Assembly (NCBI RefSeq): GCF_012910705.2 | Contig: NZ_WTVG02000040.1 | Coordinates: 1,116,001 to 1,180,000, forward strand | Direction of reading: 5' to 3' | Length of the DNA: 64,000 nucleotides | From: Aromatoleum anaerobium | GTDB lineage: Bacteria; Pseudomonadota; Gammaproteobacteria; Burkholderiales; Rhodocyclaceae | Shown here: piece after piece, positions 7,537 through 17,546 of the stretch | Position numbering within the stretch: position 1 is the stretch's first letter | How the letters are laid out: the number at the start of each line of letters is the position of its first letter | The notes under the pieces: generated by a model | Database searches by the model: none | What the model was told of the DNA's origin: nothing | Seen by the model: only the letters and a program-made list of their open reading frames with translations | Program-made: the position numbers and the translations under genes

Positions 7537-8820
7537 CTACATCATGCCGAGCGCGCGCGGCAGGGCCAGCGAGATGGCCGGGACGTAGGTCACGAGAACG
7601 AGGAACACCAGCATCGACAGCAGCCACGGCCATACTGCGACCGTCAGCTCGGTGATGCCCATCTTCGTGATGCCGGAAGCGACGTAGAGGTTCAGGCCGA
7701 CCGGCGGATGGCACATGCCGACTTCCATGTTCACCACCATGATGATGCCGAAATGCACCGGGTCGATGCCGAGCTTGATCGCGATCGGGAACAGGATCGG
7801 CGCGAGGATCAGCACGATCGACGACGGCTCCATGAAGTTGCCGGCGATCAGCATCAGGATGTTGGCCATGATCAGGAAGCCGATCACGCCGACGCCGGTG
7901 CCGATCATGAAGTCCGCCATCTGCTGCGGGATGTTCTCGTGCGTCAGCAGGAACGAGAACAGCACCGCGTTGGTGATGATGTACAGCAGCATCGCGCTCA
8001 TGTTCGCGGAGTTCAGCAGCACCTTCGGCACGTCCTTCATGCCGAGGTCCTTGTAGATGAACACCGCGACGAAGAACGCGTACACCGCGCTCATCGCCGC
8101 CGCCTCGGTCGGCGTGAAGATGCCGGTATAGATCCCGCCCATGACGACGATGATCAGGAACAGACCCCACGCGGATTCCTTGAACGCGCGCAGCCGCTGC
8201 CCCCAGCTCGCCTTCGGCTGGCGCGGGTAATCGTACTTGCGCGCGCGGTACCACGTCGTGACGCCGAGAAACACCGCGAGCAAGAGGCCCGGCACGACGC
8301 CGGCCATGAACAGCGAGCCGACCGAGGTGTTCGTCGACACCGAGTACATGACCATGACGATCGACGGCGGGATCAGGATGCCGAGCGCGCCCGAAGTCGT
8401 GATCACGCCGGCGCCGAACTTGTTCGGGAAGCCCTGCCTGACCATCGCCGGCAGCAGGATCGCGCCGATCGCGACGACTGTCGCCGGGCTCGAGCCCGAC
8501 ACCGCGGCGAACAGCGCGCAGGCCATCACGCCGCCGAGGCCGAGGCCGCCGTACCAGTGCCCGACCATCGACGTCGCGAAGTTGATCATGCGCCGTGCAA
8601 CCCCGCCGTGCGTCAGGAAGTTGCCGGCGAGGATGAAGAACGGGATCGCCATGATCTCGAACTTCTCGATGCCGGTGAAGAGCTTCAGCGCGACCGACTC
8701 GATCGGCACTTCGGTCATCGTGAACAGGAAGGTCAGGACCGTGAGGCCAAGCGAGATCGAGATCGGCATCCCGGTGAGCATCAGCACCAGGAGCAATACG
8801 AAGATGATGGCGGCGCTCAT
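7537..8820 (-). CDS. dctM: TRAP transporter large permease subunit DctM
   Basis: DctM is the large integral membrane subunit of a TRAP transporter and carries the ion-coupled substrate pathway. The 427-residue protein is strongly hydrophobic with about 12 membrane segments (MSAAIIFVLLLVLMLTGMPI at the N-terminus). It carries family landmarks such as PFFILAGNFLTHGG, ALFAAVSGSSPATVVAIG and MCHPPVGLNLYVASGI. Its ATG overlaps the dctQ stop (ATGA). With dctP and dctQ upstream and dctS/dctR divergent, C4-dicarboxylates such as malate, succinate or fumarate are the likely substrates. This is inferred from context. Confidence 0.95.
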   Translation of the reverse strand: MSAAIIFVLLLVLMLTGMPISISLGLTVLTFLFTMTEVPIESVALKLFTGIEKFEIMAIPFFILAGNFLTHGGVARRMINFATSMVGHWYGGLGLGGVMACALFAAVSGSSPATVVAIGAILLPAMVRQGFPNKFGAGVITTSGALGILIPPSIVMVMYSVSTNTSVGSLFMAGVVPGLLLAVFLGVTTWYRARKYDYPRQPKASWGQRLRAFKESAWGLFLIIVVMGGIYTGIFTPTEAAAMSAVYAFFVAVFIYKDLGMKDVPKVLLNSANMSAMLLYIITNAVLFSFLLTHENIPQQMADFMIGTGVGVIGFLIMANILMLIAGNFMEPSSIVLILAPILFPIAIKLGIDPVHFGIIMVVNMEVGMCHPPVGLNLYVASGITKMGITELTVAVWPWLLSMLVFLVLVTYVPAISLALPRALGMM

Positions 8821-9533
8821 TGTTTGTCTCCCCGGGCACGATTGCCGCCCTTCTTGCCGTTTTCGCCCAGCTGTTTATGCTTCAGATCGTGCGGGTGCAG
8901 GTTGTCGTCCATGTCGTAGTAGTTCACGTCGACCGGCAGGTGCTCCTCGTCGATGCCCTCGACGTGGCCGTGATCGTGCGTCGGCAGCTCGCCGGTGCGC
9001 AGGAACGCCGCCATCACCTGCAGGAAGCGGAAGCACATCAGGTACGACCCCAGCGGGATCGCCGAATACACGATCCACGTCGGCCATTCGAGGTCCGGCG
9101 TCGTCGGTCCCTCATACAGGTCGCCGGTGTCCATGCCGAACCACGTCAGGAACTGATAATGGGCGCCGTTCTCGAGCACGAACGTCAGGCCGAGCGTCCC
9201 GACGATGCCGGTGAAGAGCGCGCCGGCACCGAGCCCGATGACGACGAACCTGGCGCGGTTGGGGGCGGACAGCCGGTTGATCAGCACGTCGACGCCGACA
9301 TGGATGCCGGTGCGCACGCCGTAGGCGGCGCCGAACTTGGCCATCCAGACGAACATGATGATGCACAGCTCCTGCGCCCAGCCGAAATGCAGCGACAGCA
9401 GCCAGTCCTGCAGGCCGGGAATCGCCAGCCCGGAGCCGTAGCGGTGCACGACCGACGCGAAGATGATGAGCGTGGCCACACCCATGAGGAAGGTGATGAG
9501 CCACTCCTCGATGTGGTCAAGGATTTTTAGCAT
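8817..9533 (-). CDS. dctQ: TRAP transporter small permease subunit DctQ, with His/Asp-rich tail
   Basis: DctQ is the four-helix small membrane subunit that pairs with DctM. Hydrophobic segments are visible at about residues 12-32, 53-75, 95-120 and 150-175, with the W-A-Q-E-L motif (HFGWAQELCIIMFVWMAKFG) typical of the family. At 238 residues it is longer than usual because of a hydrophilic C-terminal tail from about 183. The tail is rich in His, Asp and Glu (THDHGHVEGIDEEH, then HPHDLKHK). The tail is unusual, and metal binding or a docking role would be inference. It is coupled to dctM by an ATGA overlap. Confidence 0.92.
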   Translation of the reverse strand: MLKILDHIEEWLITFLMGVATLIIFASVVHRYGSGLAIPGLQDWLLSLHFGWAQELCIIMFVWMAKFGAAYGVRTGIHVGVDVLINRLSAPNRARFVVIGLGAGALFTGIVGTLGLTFVLENGAHYQFLTWFGMDTGDLYEGPTTPDLEWPTWIVYSAIPLGSYLMCFRFLQVMAAFLRTGELPTHDHGHVEGIDEEHLPVDVNYYDMDDNLHPHDLKHKQLGENGKKGGNRARGDKQ

Positions 9534-9550
9534 GGGATACTCCCGTCACG

Positions 9551-9594
9551 AAAACGCCCGCCGGTACACGGTGTTGCGCAGGGGCCGGCGGGCG
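9551..9594 (-). terminator. Intercistronic hairpin between dctP and dctQ
   Basis: CGCCCGCCGG and CCGGCGGGCG (9585-9594 and 9555-9564) form a perfect 10-bp stem with a 20-base loop, followed on the minus strand by TTTT. It lies between the dctP stop and the dctQ start. Such a leaky terminator or mRNA-stabilising hairpin would let the binding protein be made in excess over the permease, as is common for solute-binding-protein operons. Confidence 0.7.
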
Positions 9595-9610
9595 TCGAGC
9601 GGATGATGGA

Positions 9611-10615
9611 TTACAGCTTGGACGGGTCGAACCCGGTGTCCTTGTAGATGGACTGGATGGTCTCGGCGCCGATGCGCGATTCCATCTTCTTGTGCACCGG
9701 CACCAGCGCCTTCTTGAACGCCATCTTCTCGGCGTCGGTCGGCTGGTAGACCTCCGTCTTGCCCGACGCGCGCACCGCTTCGAGCGCCTTGTCGTTTTCT
9801 TCCTTCGCGATCTTGTTCGCGAACTCGGTCGACTCCTTCACCGCCTGTTCGAGCTGGGTGCGCGTCTCGGCCGGCAGGCCGTCCCAGAACTTCTTGTTCG
9901 TGATCACCGCGTAGCCGAGATAGCCGTGGTCGGTCAGCGTCATGTGCTTCTGCACCTCGTGCATCTTCTGCGTGTACAGGTTCGAATGCGGGTTCTCGGT
10001 GCCGTCGACGACGCCCGTCTGCAGCGCCTGGTAGACCTCGGAGAACGCCATCACCTGCGGAATCGCGCCGAGCGCGCGCATCTGCTCCTCGAGCACCTTC
10101 GACGACTGCACGCGCATCTTCTTGCCCTTCAGGTCCTCGGGTTTCCGGATCGGGGAATTCGCCGAGAAGGACTTGAAGCCGTTGTCCCAGAACGCGAGGC
10201 CCTTGATGCCGCGTTTCTCCAGCTTGCCGAGCAGTTCCTTGCCGACCTCACCGGTCGTGACCTTGTGCAGCGCATCGTAGCCATCGAAGATGTAAGGCAG
10301 GTCGAAGACCTCGAACTCGCGCACGCCGAGCGGACCGAACTTGGCGAGCGACGGCGCGAGCATCTGCACCGCGCCGAGCTGCAGCGCCTCCATTTCTTCC
10401 TTGTCCTTGTAAAGCGTGCTGTTGGCGTAGACTTCGACCTTCACCGCCCCTTTGGTGTATTTGTCGGCGAGTTCCTTGAATTTTTCGGCCGCCTTGCCTT
10501 TCGGCGTGTCGTTTGCCACGACGTGGCTGAACTTGATCACGACGGGCTCGGCGGCAACCGCCGCGGCGGACAGGCCGACGGCAAACAGGCCAACCAAAAG
10601 TGCGTGAATTTTCAT
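9611..10615 (-). CDS. dctP: TRAP transporter periplasmic solute-binding protein DctP
   Basis: DctP captures the substrate in the periplasm and delivers it to DctQM. From the ATG at 10613-10615 it encodes 334 residues with a clear Sec signal peptide (MKIHALLVGLF, cleavage after AAAVAA near residue 22). The family core is present: KFSHVVANDTPKGKAAEKFK, the KKMRVQSS segment with the carboxylate-binding arginine, and GVVDGTENP. A strong GGAGGAG ribosome binding site precedes the start. An upstream in-frame start is possible but would bury the signal peptide. First gene of the dctPQM operon. Confidence 0.95.
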   Translation of the reverse strand: MKIHALLVGLFAVGLSAAAVAAEPVVIKFSHVVANDTPKGKAAEKFKELADKYTKGAVKVEVYANSTLYKDKEEMEALQLGAVQMLAPSLAKFGPLGVREFEVFDLPYIFDGYDALHKVTTGEVGKELLGKLEKRGIKGLAFWDNGFKSFSANSPIRKPEDLKGKKMRVQSSKVLEEQMRALGAIPQVMAFSEVYQALQTGVVDGTENPHSNLYTQKMHEVQKHMTLTDHGYLGYAVITNKKFWDGLPAETRTQLEQAVKESTEFANKIAKEENDKALEAVRASGKTEVYQPTDAEKMAFKKALVPVHKKMESRIGAETIQSIYKDTGFDPSKL

Positions 10616-10657
10616 TACTCTCTCCTCCGGTGATTTTGTCGATCCTCGAGTAGCCGA

Positions 10658-10675
10658 GCCTTGGCAAAACAAGGC
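10658..10675. promoter_or_regulatory. Inverted repeat in the dctP-dctS divergent control region
   Basis: GCCTTG and CAAGGC flank a six-base spacer (GCAAAA) in the 151-base gap between dctP (minus) and dctS (plus). The symmetric site lies about 43 bases before the dctP start. It is a plausible operator for DctR or another dimeric regulator, but there is no direct evidence beyond symmetry and location. Confidence 0.35.
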
Positions 10676-10766
10676 CTGGGGCCCGGGATACAGGTAAAGT
10701 CTAGTACCGCCCTCGATCCGGCAATATTGTGGTCATCCGCAACTCCGCCCCCTTCGTACCGACACG

Positions 10767-12743
10767 ATGAGCCGACGGCCCGACCCCGTGCCGACCCCGG
10801 CGCCGGCAAAATGGCTCGCCGCGCTGCCGTACCTGACGCTGCCCCTGTTTCTCGCGGTGATCGCCGCGCTGGTATGGCTGACGCGCAGCGCCGACCGGGA
10901 CGAGCAGCGGATGACGCTGATCAATGACGTGCTGTGGATGGAACAGAACCTCCAGTTCCAGCTCGACCGCAACGCCTCGCTGCTCGCCCAGATCGGCCCC
11001 GAGATCTTCGCGCACGACACCCAGCCGGCATCGACCGAGGCGAAGCTGCGCCAGCTGCTGCGCCCCGAGAGCGGGCTGGTGCGCGTGATATGGCTCGACG
11101 CCGAAGGCCGCCGGAAAGGCGAGATGCCGCCGATGTCCGGCAGCCACCTGATCGGCGAAAGCGCCGGCGCGGTCCCGGCGGACTCGGTTTTCCGCCTGGC
11201 GCGCGCGATCGGCCGGCGCGCCTACGGGCCGGCCTACGAGGTCGCCGACGGCAGCCATCAGTTCGAGGTGCACGTGCCGATCCATTCCGAGGACGCGTTC
11301 ATCGGCGCCGTGGTCGGGATCTACTCGCTGCACGAACTGATCGCGCGCGAGCTGCCGTGGTGGTTCTCGGAGCGCTACCGCGTCAGCGTGCTGGATGCCG
11401 ATGGCCGGCAGATCGTCGCCAAGTCGAAAGTCGCGCCGCTGTCCGGGGACATGCACTACACGATCCCTTTCGACCCGCCCGGCCACGGGCTGAGCCTGCA
11501 TATCACTGCCTACCGGGGCGAGACGCGCTGGGTGCCGGTGCTGCTGATCGCGTCGATCGTGCTGCTCGCCGGCATCATCGTGTGGAGCGTGTGGCAGCTG
11601 CGCCGCCAGCTCGCGCGCCGCCACAGCGCCGAACAGGCATTGCGCAGCGAGTCGCTGTTCCGCAAGGCGATGGAAGATTCGCTGCTGACCGGGCTGCGCG
11701 CCCGCGATCTCGACGGACGCATCACCTACGTCAACCCGGCGTTCTGCAAGATGGTCGGCTACAGCCCGGAAGAGCTGATCGGCCGCGTGCCGCCGATGCC
11801 GTACTGGGACCCCGATCACCTCGAACGCACCCAGGAAGTCCACGACATGATCCTCTCCGGCGCGGCGCCCCCCGAAGGCGTCGAACTGCGCCTGCGCCGC
11901 AAGAACGGCGAGCGGCTCGACGCGCTGATCTTCGAAGCGCCGCTGATCGACGCCGCCGGTTGCCATACCGGCTGGATGGGGTCGCTGCTCGACATCACCG
12001 AGCAGAAACGCGCGCGCGAGCTCGGGCGCCAGCAGGAAGAGCGGCTGCAGGCGACCTCGCGGCTGGTGACGATGGGCGAAATGGCCTCGACGCTCGCGCA
12101 CGAGCTGAACCAGCCGCTGGCCGCGATCGCGAGCTACAACAGCGGATGTCTGAACCGGCTCGAACAGGCCACGATCGATCGCGACGAGTTGCGCGACATC
12201 CACACGAAGCTCGGCCGCCAGGCGCGGCGCGCCGGCGAGATCATCCGCCGCGTGCATGATTTCGTCCGCCGCGCCGAACCCAAACGCGAGACGCTGGATT
12301 TCAACACGGTGATCCGCGAAGCGATCGGACTGATCGAAGCCGACGCGCGCAAGCGGCGCATGCGCATCGAAACCGACCTGGCGCCGCGCCTGCCGGACAT
12401 TCCCGCCGATCCGGTGATGATCGAGCAGGTCATCGTCAACCTGGTGCGCAACGGCATGGACGCGATGCACGACAATCCGCCCGGCCGGCGCACGGTGCGC
12501 GTCGCCACGCGCGAGGAAGGCGGCCAGCTCGTCGTGCGGGTGGCGGATTCCGGCCGCGGCATCGACGCGGACACCGCGCGCCGCCTGTTCGAACCGTTCT
12601 TCACGACGAAGCCCGAAGGAATGGGAATGGGCCTGAACATCTGCCGCTCGATCGCCGAACTTCACCATGGCCGCCTGGGTTTCGAAAGCAATCCGGACGG
12701 CGGTACCATCTTCATCCTGTCGTTCCCGGTCGAACTCTCATGA
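10767..12743 (+). CDS. dctS: C4-dicarboxylate sensor histidine kinase (DctS-like)
   Basis: This is a 658-residue membrane sensor kinase. It has a transmembrane helix at about residues 17-37, a periplasmic sensing domain to about 250, and a second helix at about 252-275 (VLLIASIVLLAGIIVWSVW). A PAS domain follows at about 290-415, then HisKA with H445 in AHELNQPLAAIASYN. A HATPase domain ends the protein with N, G1 and G2 boxes (NLVRNGMDAM, DSGRGID, GMGMGLNICRSIAELH). It is divergent from dctPQM and overlaps dctR by four bases, so it probably senses external C4-dicarboxylates and activates the TRAP transporter. The substrate is inferred from context. Confidence 0.9.
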   Translation: MSRRPDPVPTPAPAKWLAALPYLTLPLFLAVIAALVWLTRSADRDEQRMTLINDVLWMEQNLQFQLDRNASLLAQIGPEIFAHDTQPASTEAKLRQLLRPESGLVRVIWLDAEGRRKGEMPPMSGSHLIGESAGAVPADSVFRLARAIGRRAYGPAYEVADGSHQFEVHVPIHSEDAFIGAVVGIYSLHELIARELPWWFSERYRVSVLDADGRQIVAKSKVAPLSGDMHYTIPFDPPGHGLSLHITAYRGETRWVPVLLIASIVLLAGIIVWSVWQLRRQLARRHSAEQALRSESLFRKAMEDSLLTGLRARDLDGRITYVNPAFCKMVGYSPEELIGRVPPMPYWDPDHLERTQEVHDMILSGAAPPEGVELRLRRKNGERLDALIFEAPLIDAAGCHTGWMGSLLDITEQKRARELGRQQEERLQATSRLVTMGEMASTLAHELNQPLAAIASYNSGCLNRLEQATIDRDELRDIHTKLGRQARRAGEIIRRVHDFVRRAEPKRETLDFNTVIREAIGLIEADARKRRMRIETDLAPRLPDIPADPVMIEQVIVNLVRNGMDAMHDNPPGRRTVRVATREEGGQLVVRVADSGRGIDADTARRLFEPFFTTKPEGMGMGLNICRSIAELHHGRLGFESNPDGGTIFILSFPVELS

Positions 12744-13348
12744 ATCCCGCCTGCGCCCACATCATCGACGACGACGAAGCGATCCGCGACGCGCTGCAGT
12801 GGCTGTTCAAGACGCGCGACGTGGCGTGCGCGACGTGGCCGAGCGCCGAAGAATTCCTTGCCGCCGTGCAGCCGGACTGGCGCGGCTGCGCGGTGATCGA
12901 CATCCGTATGGAAGGCATGAGCGGGCTCGAGTGCTTCGACGCGCTGCGCGCGCGCGGCAACCTGCTGCCGGTGGTGTTCATCACCGGCCACGGCGACGTG
13001 CCGATGGCGGTGGCGGCGCTGAAGAAAGGCGCGTTCGATTTCATCGAGAAACCGTTCAACGACAGCGATCTCGTCGAGGTCGTGGTGCGCGCCCTCGATG
13101 CCGACGCCCAACGCCAGGTCGCGGCCGCAACGCGTGAAACGGTCGAAGCACGGCTCGCGCTGCTGACGGCGCGCGAGCGCGAAGTGATGGAGCAGATCCT
13201 CGCCGGCAAATACAACAAGGTGATCGCGGACCACCTGAACATCTCGATGCGCACCGTCGAGGCGCATCGCTCGAAGGTCTTCGAAAAAATGGCGGTGCGC
13301 TCGGCCGTCGAGCTCGCGCAGCTGATCAACCTCGTCGGCGGGCGCTAG
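12740..13348 (+). CDS. dctR: Response regulator, FixJ/NarL type (DctR-like)
   Basis: The 202-residue regulator has a receiver domain with acidic residues D10-D12 (HIIDDDEAI), phospho-acceptor D54 (AVIDIRMEGMSG), T in FITGHGD and K in IEKPFND. A LuxR-type helix-turn-helix follows at about 137-200 (LTAREREVMEQILAG, KVIADHLNISMRTVEAHRSK). Its ATG overlaps the dctS stop (ATGA), so the two are co-translated. By analogy with Rhodobacter DctSR it should activate dctPQM. Confidence 0.93.
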   Translation: MNPACAHIIDDDEAIRDALQWLFKTRDVACATWPSAEEFLAAVQPDWRGCAVIDIRMEGMSGLECFDALRARGNLLPVVFITGHGDVPMAVAALKKGAFDFIEKPFNDSDLVEVVVRALDADAQRQVAAATRETVEARLALLTAREREVMEQILAGKYNKVIADHLNISMRTVEAHRSKVFEKMAVRSAVELAQLINLVGGR

Positions 13349-13358
13349 CCGCCGGCGT

Positions 13359-14699
13359 TCAGCGCTGCCACACCGGCAGCACGCCAGCCTCGCCCGGACC
13401 GCAGCGAAATTCGGCCGCGACGCCGATCTCGCCGATCCACGCGGCTTCACCGTCGACGCGCAACACCGGCAGCCGCGGGCGCAGCCACGCCGGGATGCCG
13501 GCTTCCTGGCACAGGTTCTTGAAACTGCGCCGCGGGCGCCCGCGATCCTGCCGCAACGTGAGACCCGGCCAGCGCGGCACCAGCGCGACGTCCACGGCAC
13601 GCTGCAGCGCGGCCCGGCCGAGGCCTGCGCCGGTCACCGGCTCGAAGCGCACGACGCCGGCGCCCCAGCGCTGCACCGGCTCCTGCCGCCACGCGAGCGG
13701 CTGCTCCGGCGCGCCGTCGCGCGGCGGCTCCAGCCACAGCCGGCCTCGATACGCGCAGCAGGCGACCGCGCCGAGCGGCAGGTACAGCGGCGCCTCCTCC
13801 GCGGTGCGCAGTTGCCGGACGGCCTCGACGAGCCGTGCGCGCGCCGGCGCCTCGCCCCCCATCTCCCGGATCCGCCAGCGCAAGACGTTGCGCACCCGCT
13901 CGTCGGACAGCGCCAGCAGCCGGTCACGCTGCAGCGGCCAGCCGCCGCACGCGGCGCAGTCGAGCGCCGCGAGATCGCCGAGCAGCCCGTCCGCCTCGCG
14001 GAAATGGCCGCTTGCGCGCGCGAGCGCCGGGACCGCACCGGGGAAAGCTGCGCCGATCAGCGGAAATACGCGATGACGCAGGAGATTGCGGGCATGGCGC
14101 GGATCGGCGTTGCTCTCGTCCTCGATCCACTCGAGCGAAGCCGCCTGCGCGAACGTGCGAATGTCGGCGCGACGCACGCCGAGCAGCGGCCGCAGCCGCC
14201 CCGGCGAACCCGGCTCGACCGCTGCCATCGCCGCGGCGCCGCGCAAGCCGGTGCCGCGCAGCAGCCGGAACAGCAGCGTTTCGGCCTGGTCGTCCTGGTG
14301 ATGGCCGAACACCAGCCAGTCGCACGCGACGCGCGCGAGCGCGCCGTGACGGACCTCGCGCGCAGCCGCCTCGAGCCCCGCCGGATGATCTCGCGCGACC
14401 TGCTCGCGAAACGGATGGAAAGCCACGCCGAGCGCGGCGCATTGCCGCGCGCAGAACTCCAGCCACGCGTCGGCGTTCGGGCTGAGCCCGTGATGGACGT
14501 GGGCCGCGCAGAGGTCGAAGCCGAAGCGCGGCCGCAGGCGGGCCAGCAGGTGCAGCAGCGTCGTCGAGTCGGCCCCGCCGCTGAATGCGACGCACAGGCG
14601 CTGTCGCGGCGCCACCGCTGCCGCGGCGAGCACGCCGGCGACCGCATCGGCAAGCAGAGGGAGAGGGTCAGGCGACGTTCTGTTCCTTGAACCGGCCAT
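13359..14699 (-). CDS. tilS: tRNA(Ile)-lysidine synthase
   Basis: TilS attaches lysine to C34 of the CAU-anticodon tRNA-Ile so that it reads AUA. The 446-residue protein carries the PP-loop [13 protein letters not shown] near residue 40 and the [14 protein letters not shown] segment. It also has [21 protein letters not shown] and the C-terminal substrate-binding domain ([16 protein letters not shown]). Its ATG lies 32 bases inside the 3' end of accA in another frame, so it is read from the accA transcript. Its end is 10 bases from the convergent dctR stop, with no clear terminator between. Confidence 0.94.
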   Translation of the reverse strand: MAGSRNRTSPDPLPLLADAVAGVLAAAAVAPRQRLCVAFSGGADSTTLLHLLARLRPRFGFDLCAAHVHHGLSPNADAWLEFCARQCAALGVAFHPFREQVARDHPAGLEAAAREVRHGALARVACDWLVFGHHQDDQAETLLFRLLRGTGLRGAAAMAAVEPGSPGRLRPLLGVRRADIRTFAQAASLEWIEDESNADPRHARNLLRHRVFPLIGAAFPGAVPALARASGHFREADGLLGDLAALDCAACGGWPLQRDRLLALSDERVRNVLRWRIREMGGEAPARARLVEAVRQLRTAEEAPLYLPLGAVACCAYRGRLWLEPPRDGAPEQPLAWRQEPVQRWGAGVVRFEPVTGAGLGRAALQRAVDVALVPRWPGLTLRQDRGRPRRSFKNLCQEAGIPAWLRPRLPVLRVDGEAAWIGEIGVAAEFRCGPGEAGVLPVWQR

Positions 14700-15636
14700 A
14701 GCTCATCAGGCGCTCGAACCGCTTCTCGACCAGTTCGGCCGGAGAAAGATCCGCCACCTGGCGCAACGCATCCTGCAGCGCACGCTTGAGGCTGTGCGCC
14801 ATCGCGCGATGATCCCGGTGTGCGCCGCCCGGCGGTTCGTTCACTACCCGGTCGATGAGACCGAGCGACTTCAGGCGGGCTGCGGTGATACCCATCGTCT
14901 CGGCCGCCTCGGACGCCTTCTCGGCGCTCTTCCACAGGATCGACGCGCAGCCTTCCGGCGAGATCACCGAGTACGTCGCGTACTGCAGCATCATCACCTG
15001 GTCACCGACCGCGATCGCCAGCGCGCCGCCGGAACCGCCTTCGCCGATGATCGTCGCGATGATCGGCACCTTGAGTTCGGCCATCACGTAAAGATTGCGG
15101 CCGATCGCCTCGGACTGGCCGCGCTCCTCGGCGCCGATCCCCGGATACGCGCCGGGGGTGTCGACGAAAGTGAACACCGGCAGACCGAACTTCTCCGCCA
15201 GCCGCATCAGCCGCAGCGCTTTGCGATAGCCTTCCGGGCGCGGCATGCCGAAGTTGCGCAGGATCTTTTCCTTCGTGTCGCGGCCTTTCTGGTGACCGAT
15301 GACGACGCAGCTCTGGCCGTTGAAGCGGGCGAGGCCGCCGACGATCGCCTTGTCGTCGGCGTAGCTGCGGTCGCCGTGCAGCTCGACGAAGTCGGTGAAG
15401 ATGTGGCGCGCGTAGTCCAGCGTGTAGGGACGCTGGGGATGACGCGACACCTGCGCGATCTGCCACGGCGTGAGCTTCGCGTACAGGTTCCTGGACAGCG
15501 TCTGGCTCTTCGCTTCGAGGCGTGCGATCTCCTCGGAAATATCCACTGCCGAATCGTCCTGGACGAATCTCAGCTTCTCGATCTTTGCTTCCAGATCGGC
15601 AACAGGTTGTTCGAAATCCAGAAAGGTGGTCTTCAT
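14668..15636 (-). CDS. accA: Acetyl-CoA carboxylase carboxyltransferase subunit alpha
   Basis: AccA forms the carboxyltransferase with AccD, moving carboxyl from biotin on AccB to acetyl-CoA to make malonyl-CoA for fatty acid synthesis. The 322-residue protein begins [20 protein letters not shown] and includes [11 protein letters not shown], the [16 protein letters not shown] segment, [18 protein letters not shown] and the oxyanion-hole glycine motif [10 protein letters not shown]. Start and length match the family exactly. The frame is open upstream to 17514 but that part is antisense to other genes. accD is not in the window. Confidence 0.97.
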   Translation of the reverse strand: MKTTFLDFEQPVADLEAKIEKLRFVQDDSAVDISEEIARLEAKSQTLSRNLYAKLTPWQIAQVSRHPQRPYTLDYARHIFTDFVELHGDRSYADDKAIVGGLARFNGQSCVVIGHQKGRDTKEKILRNFGMPRPEGYRKALRLMRLAEKFGLPVFTFVDTPGAYPGIGAEERGQSEAIGRNLYVMAELKVPIIATIIGEGGSGGALAIAVGDQVMMLQYATYSVISPEGCASILWKSAEKASEAAETMGITAARLKSLGLIDRVVNEPPGGAHRDHRAMAHSLKRALQDALRQVADLSPAELVEKRFERLMSYGRFKEQNVA

Positions 15637-16152
15637 CCGACCGTTCCAAGCGAAAAAAAGTGCGACATTGTAACGCTTGTCACCGCAAAGCCGCGGGCCT
15701 GCCGCACGCTCCGTCGCACCCTTCGCGGGCCGCCCGGAGGTGACAGCCCGGGACCGCTGAGGCATGATGCGCGCAGACATACAACGCAAAGGAGCAGCGG
15801 GGACGACACAATCTCCGCGCCATGAGTAGTCGAAACACCCCGACGACGGCCTTTTCGGCCACACCGAAAGACGCCATGCGCGGCAAGCGCAACAGCAGCG
15901 AAGGCTCCCGGCGATGTCGCCCGGTGAACGCTTTCTCCGGCCATCGCGCGAACACGCTCGTTCGCCCCCGATCGACTCCGCCCTCGCCCGGCCCTGCCCC
16001 GGTCGTCCGGGTCCCGGCACATTCCGTGTCGCAGCCTCTCCGCTTCGTCCCTCCGCTGATCGCCGCCCTGCCGCCTGCAGCACGTCATGTCGTGGCTGGC
16101 GACAAGCGGGTTGCGGCCGGGTCGTTCCACGCTTTTCCCGGATAGTCCGAAA
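15637..16152. other. 516-base gap between divergent accA and the CNNM/CorC gene
   Basis: No convincing gene is seen here. Open frames exist on both strands (for example 15822-16145 plus and 15680-15955 minus), but their translations are Arg/Pro/Ala-rich, lack a recognisable family and have no good ribosome binding site. A TACAAT hexamer on the minus strand at 15667-15672 is a possible -10 for accA, about 30 bases before its start codon. The rest is featureless GC-rich sequence. Confidence 0.5.
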
Positions 16153-17487
16153 ATGGAAATTTTCCTTCTCGTCGCCCTGATTCTGCTGAACGGGGCTTTC
16201 GCGATGTCCGAGATCGCCCTTGTCACTGCGCGCCGCGGCCGGCTTGCGCGGCTCGCCGAAGACGGCGACGCGTCCGCCCGCGTCGCGATCGAGCTCGGCG
16301 AGGAGCCGACCCGCTTCCTGTCCACGATCCAGATCGGCATCACGTCGATCGGCATCCTCAACGGTATCGTCGGCGAAGCCGCGCTCGCGGCACCGCTCGC
16401 CACCTGGCTGCAGACGCTCGGCCTCGCCCAGGATCCGAGCGAAGTCGGCGCGACGGTGCTGGTCGTCGTCGTGATCACCTACGTGTCGATTGTTGTCGGC
16501 GAACTGGTGCCGAAACGGATCGGCCAGATCAACCCGGAAGGCATCGCGATCCTCGTGGCCCGCCCGATGAAGGCGCTCGCGATCGGGTCGCGCCCGTTCG
16601 TGCGCCTGCTGATGTGGTCGACCGCGCTGCTGCTGCGCCTGCTGGGCAAGCGCGACGAAGGCGGACCGAGCATCACCGAGGAAGAGATCCACGCGCTGCT
16701 CGAAGAGGGATCGGAAGCCGGCATCATCGAGAAGAACGAGCACACGATGGTGCGCAACGTGTTCCGCCTCGACGACCGCCAGATCGGCTCGCTGATGGTC
16801 CCGCGCGCCGACATCGTATGGCTGGACGTCACGCGCCCGCTCGACGAGAACCTCGCGCGGATGGCCGAGTCCGACCATTCCCGCTTCCCGGTGTGCCGCG
16901 GCGGGCTCGACGACATCCTCGGCATCATTTCGTCGAAGCAGCTTTTCAACCAGACGCTCAAAGGCGGCAGGACCGATCTCACGCAACAGCTGCAGCCGCC
17001 GGTCTACGTGCCCGAGTCGCTGACCGGCATGGAACTGCTCGACCAGTTCCGCGCATCGAGCACGCAGATGGTGTTCGTCATCGACGAATACGGCGAAATC
17101 CAGGGCATGGTGACGCTGCAGGACGTGCTTGAGGCGGTCACCGGCGAATTCCACCCGCACAGCCTGGAAGAAGCCTGGGCGGTGCAGCGCGAGGACGGCT
17201 CCTGGCTGCTCGACGGCATGATCCCGATCCCGGAACTGAAAGACCGTCTCGAACTCAAGACGGTACCGGAGGAAGAGCGGGGGCGCTACCACACGCTGAG
17301 CGGCATGGTGATGTGGCTGCTCGGCCGGCTGCCGCATACCGGGGATGTTTCCCAGTGGGGGGAGTGGCGGCTGGAGGTCGTCGATCTCGACGGCAAGCGC
17401 ATCGACAAGGTGCTCGCGACCCGCATCCCGGACCCCTCGGCTGCCGTGACGCAGGATGCTCCGGCGCCGACTCCGCCCGCAGACTGA
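16153..17487 (+). CDS. CNNM/CorC-type membrane transporter (DUF21, CBS pair, CorC_HlyC)
   Basis: The 444-residue protein starts [31 protein letters not shown], typical of the DUF21 family long labelled haemolysin-like. About four membrane segments lie in residues 1-150 ([24 protein letters not shown]). A CBS-domain pair follows at about 210-330 ([30 protein letters not shown]). The end is the CorC/HlyC FAD-like domain ([27 protein letters not shown]). Relatives export or regulate Mg2+/Co2+ or Na+. A P2-type cation ATPase follows after 59 bases, so a shared role in divalent-cation balance is plausible. Confidence 0.88.
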   Translation: MEIFLLVALILLNGAFAMSEIALVTARRGRLARLAEDGDASARVAIELGEEPTRFLSTIQIGITSIGILNGIVGEAALAAPLATWLQTLGLAQDPSEVGATVLVVVVITYVSIVVGELVPKRIGQINPEGIAILVARPMKALAIGSRPFVRLLMWSTALLLRLLGKRDEGGPSITEEEIHALLEEGSEAGIIEKNEHTMVRNVFRLDDRQIGSLMVPRADIVWLDVTRPLDENLARMAESDHSRFPVCRGGLDDILGIISSKQLFNQTLKGGRTDLTQQLQPPVYVPESLTGMELLDQFRASSTQMVFVIDEYGEIQGMVTLQDVLEAVTGEFHPHSLEEAWAVQREDGSWLLDGMIPIPELKDRLELKTVPEEERGRYHTLSGMVMWLLGRLPHTGDVSQWGEWRLEVVDLDGKRIDKVLATRIPDPSAAVTQDAPAPTPPAD

Positions 17488-17546
17488 AGCCGGCAGATCC
17501 GTGGCGGCGGCCATTTATCGCATCACCGACTGGCACCACCGACCGC

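Noticed and set aside
10701-12668. A 655-codon minus-strand frame over dctS
   Set aside because: Antisense shadow; dctS has all kinase boxes on the plus strand and couples to dctR.
15680-16145. Possible small genes in the accA-CNNM gap (15680-15955 minus, 15822-16145 plus)
   Set aside because: Arg/Pro-rich translations, no ribosome site, no recognisable family.
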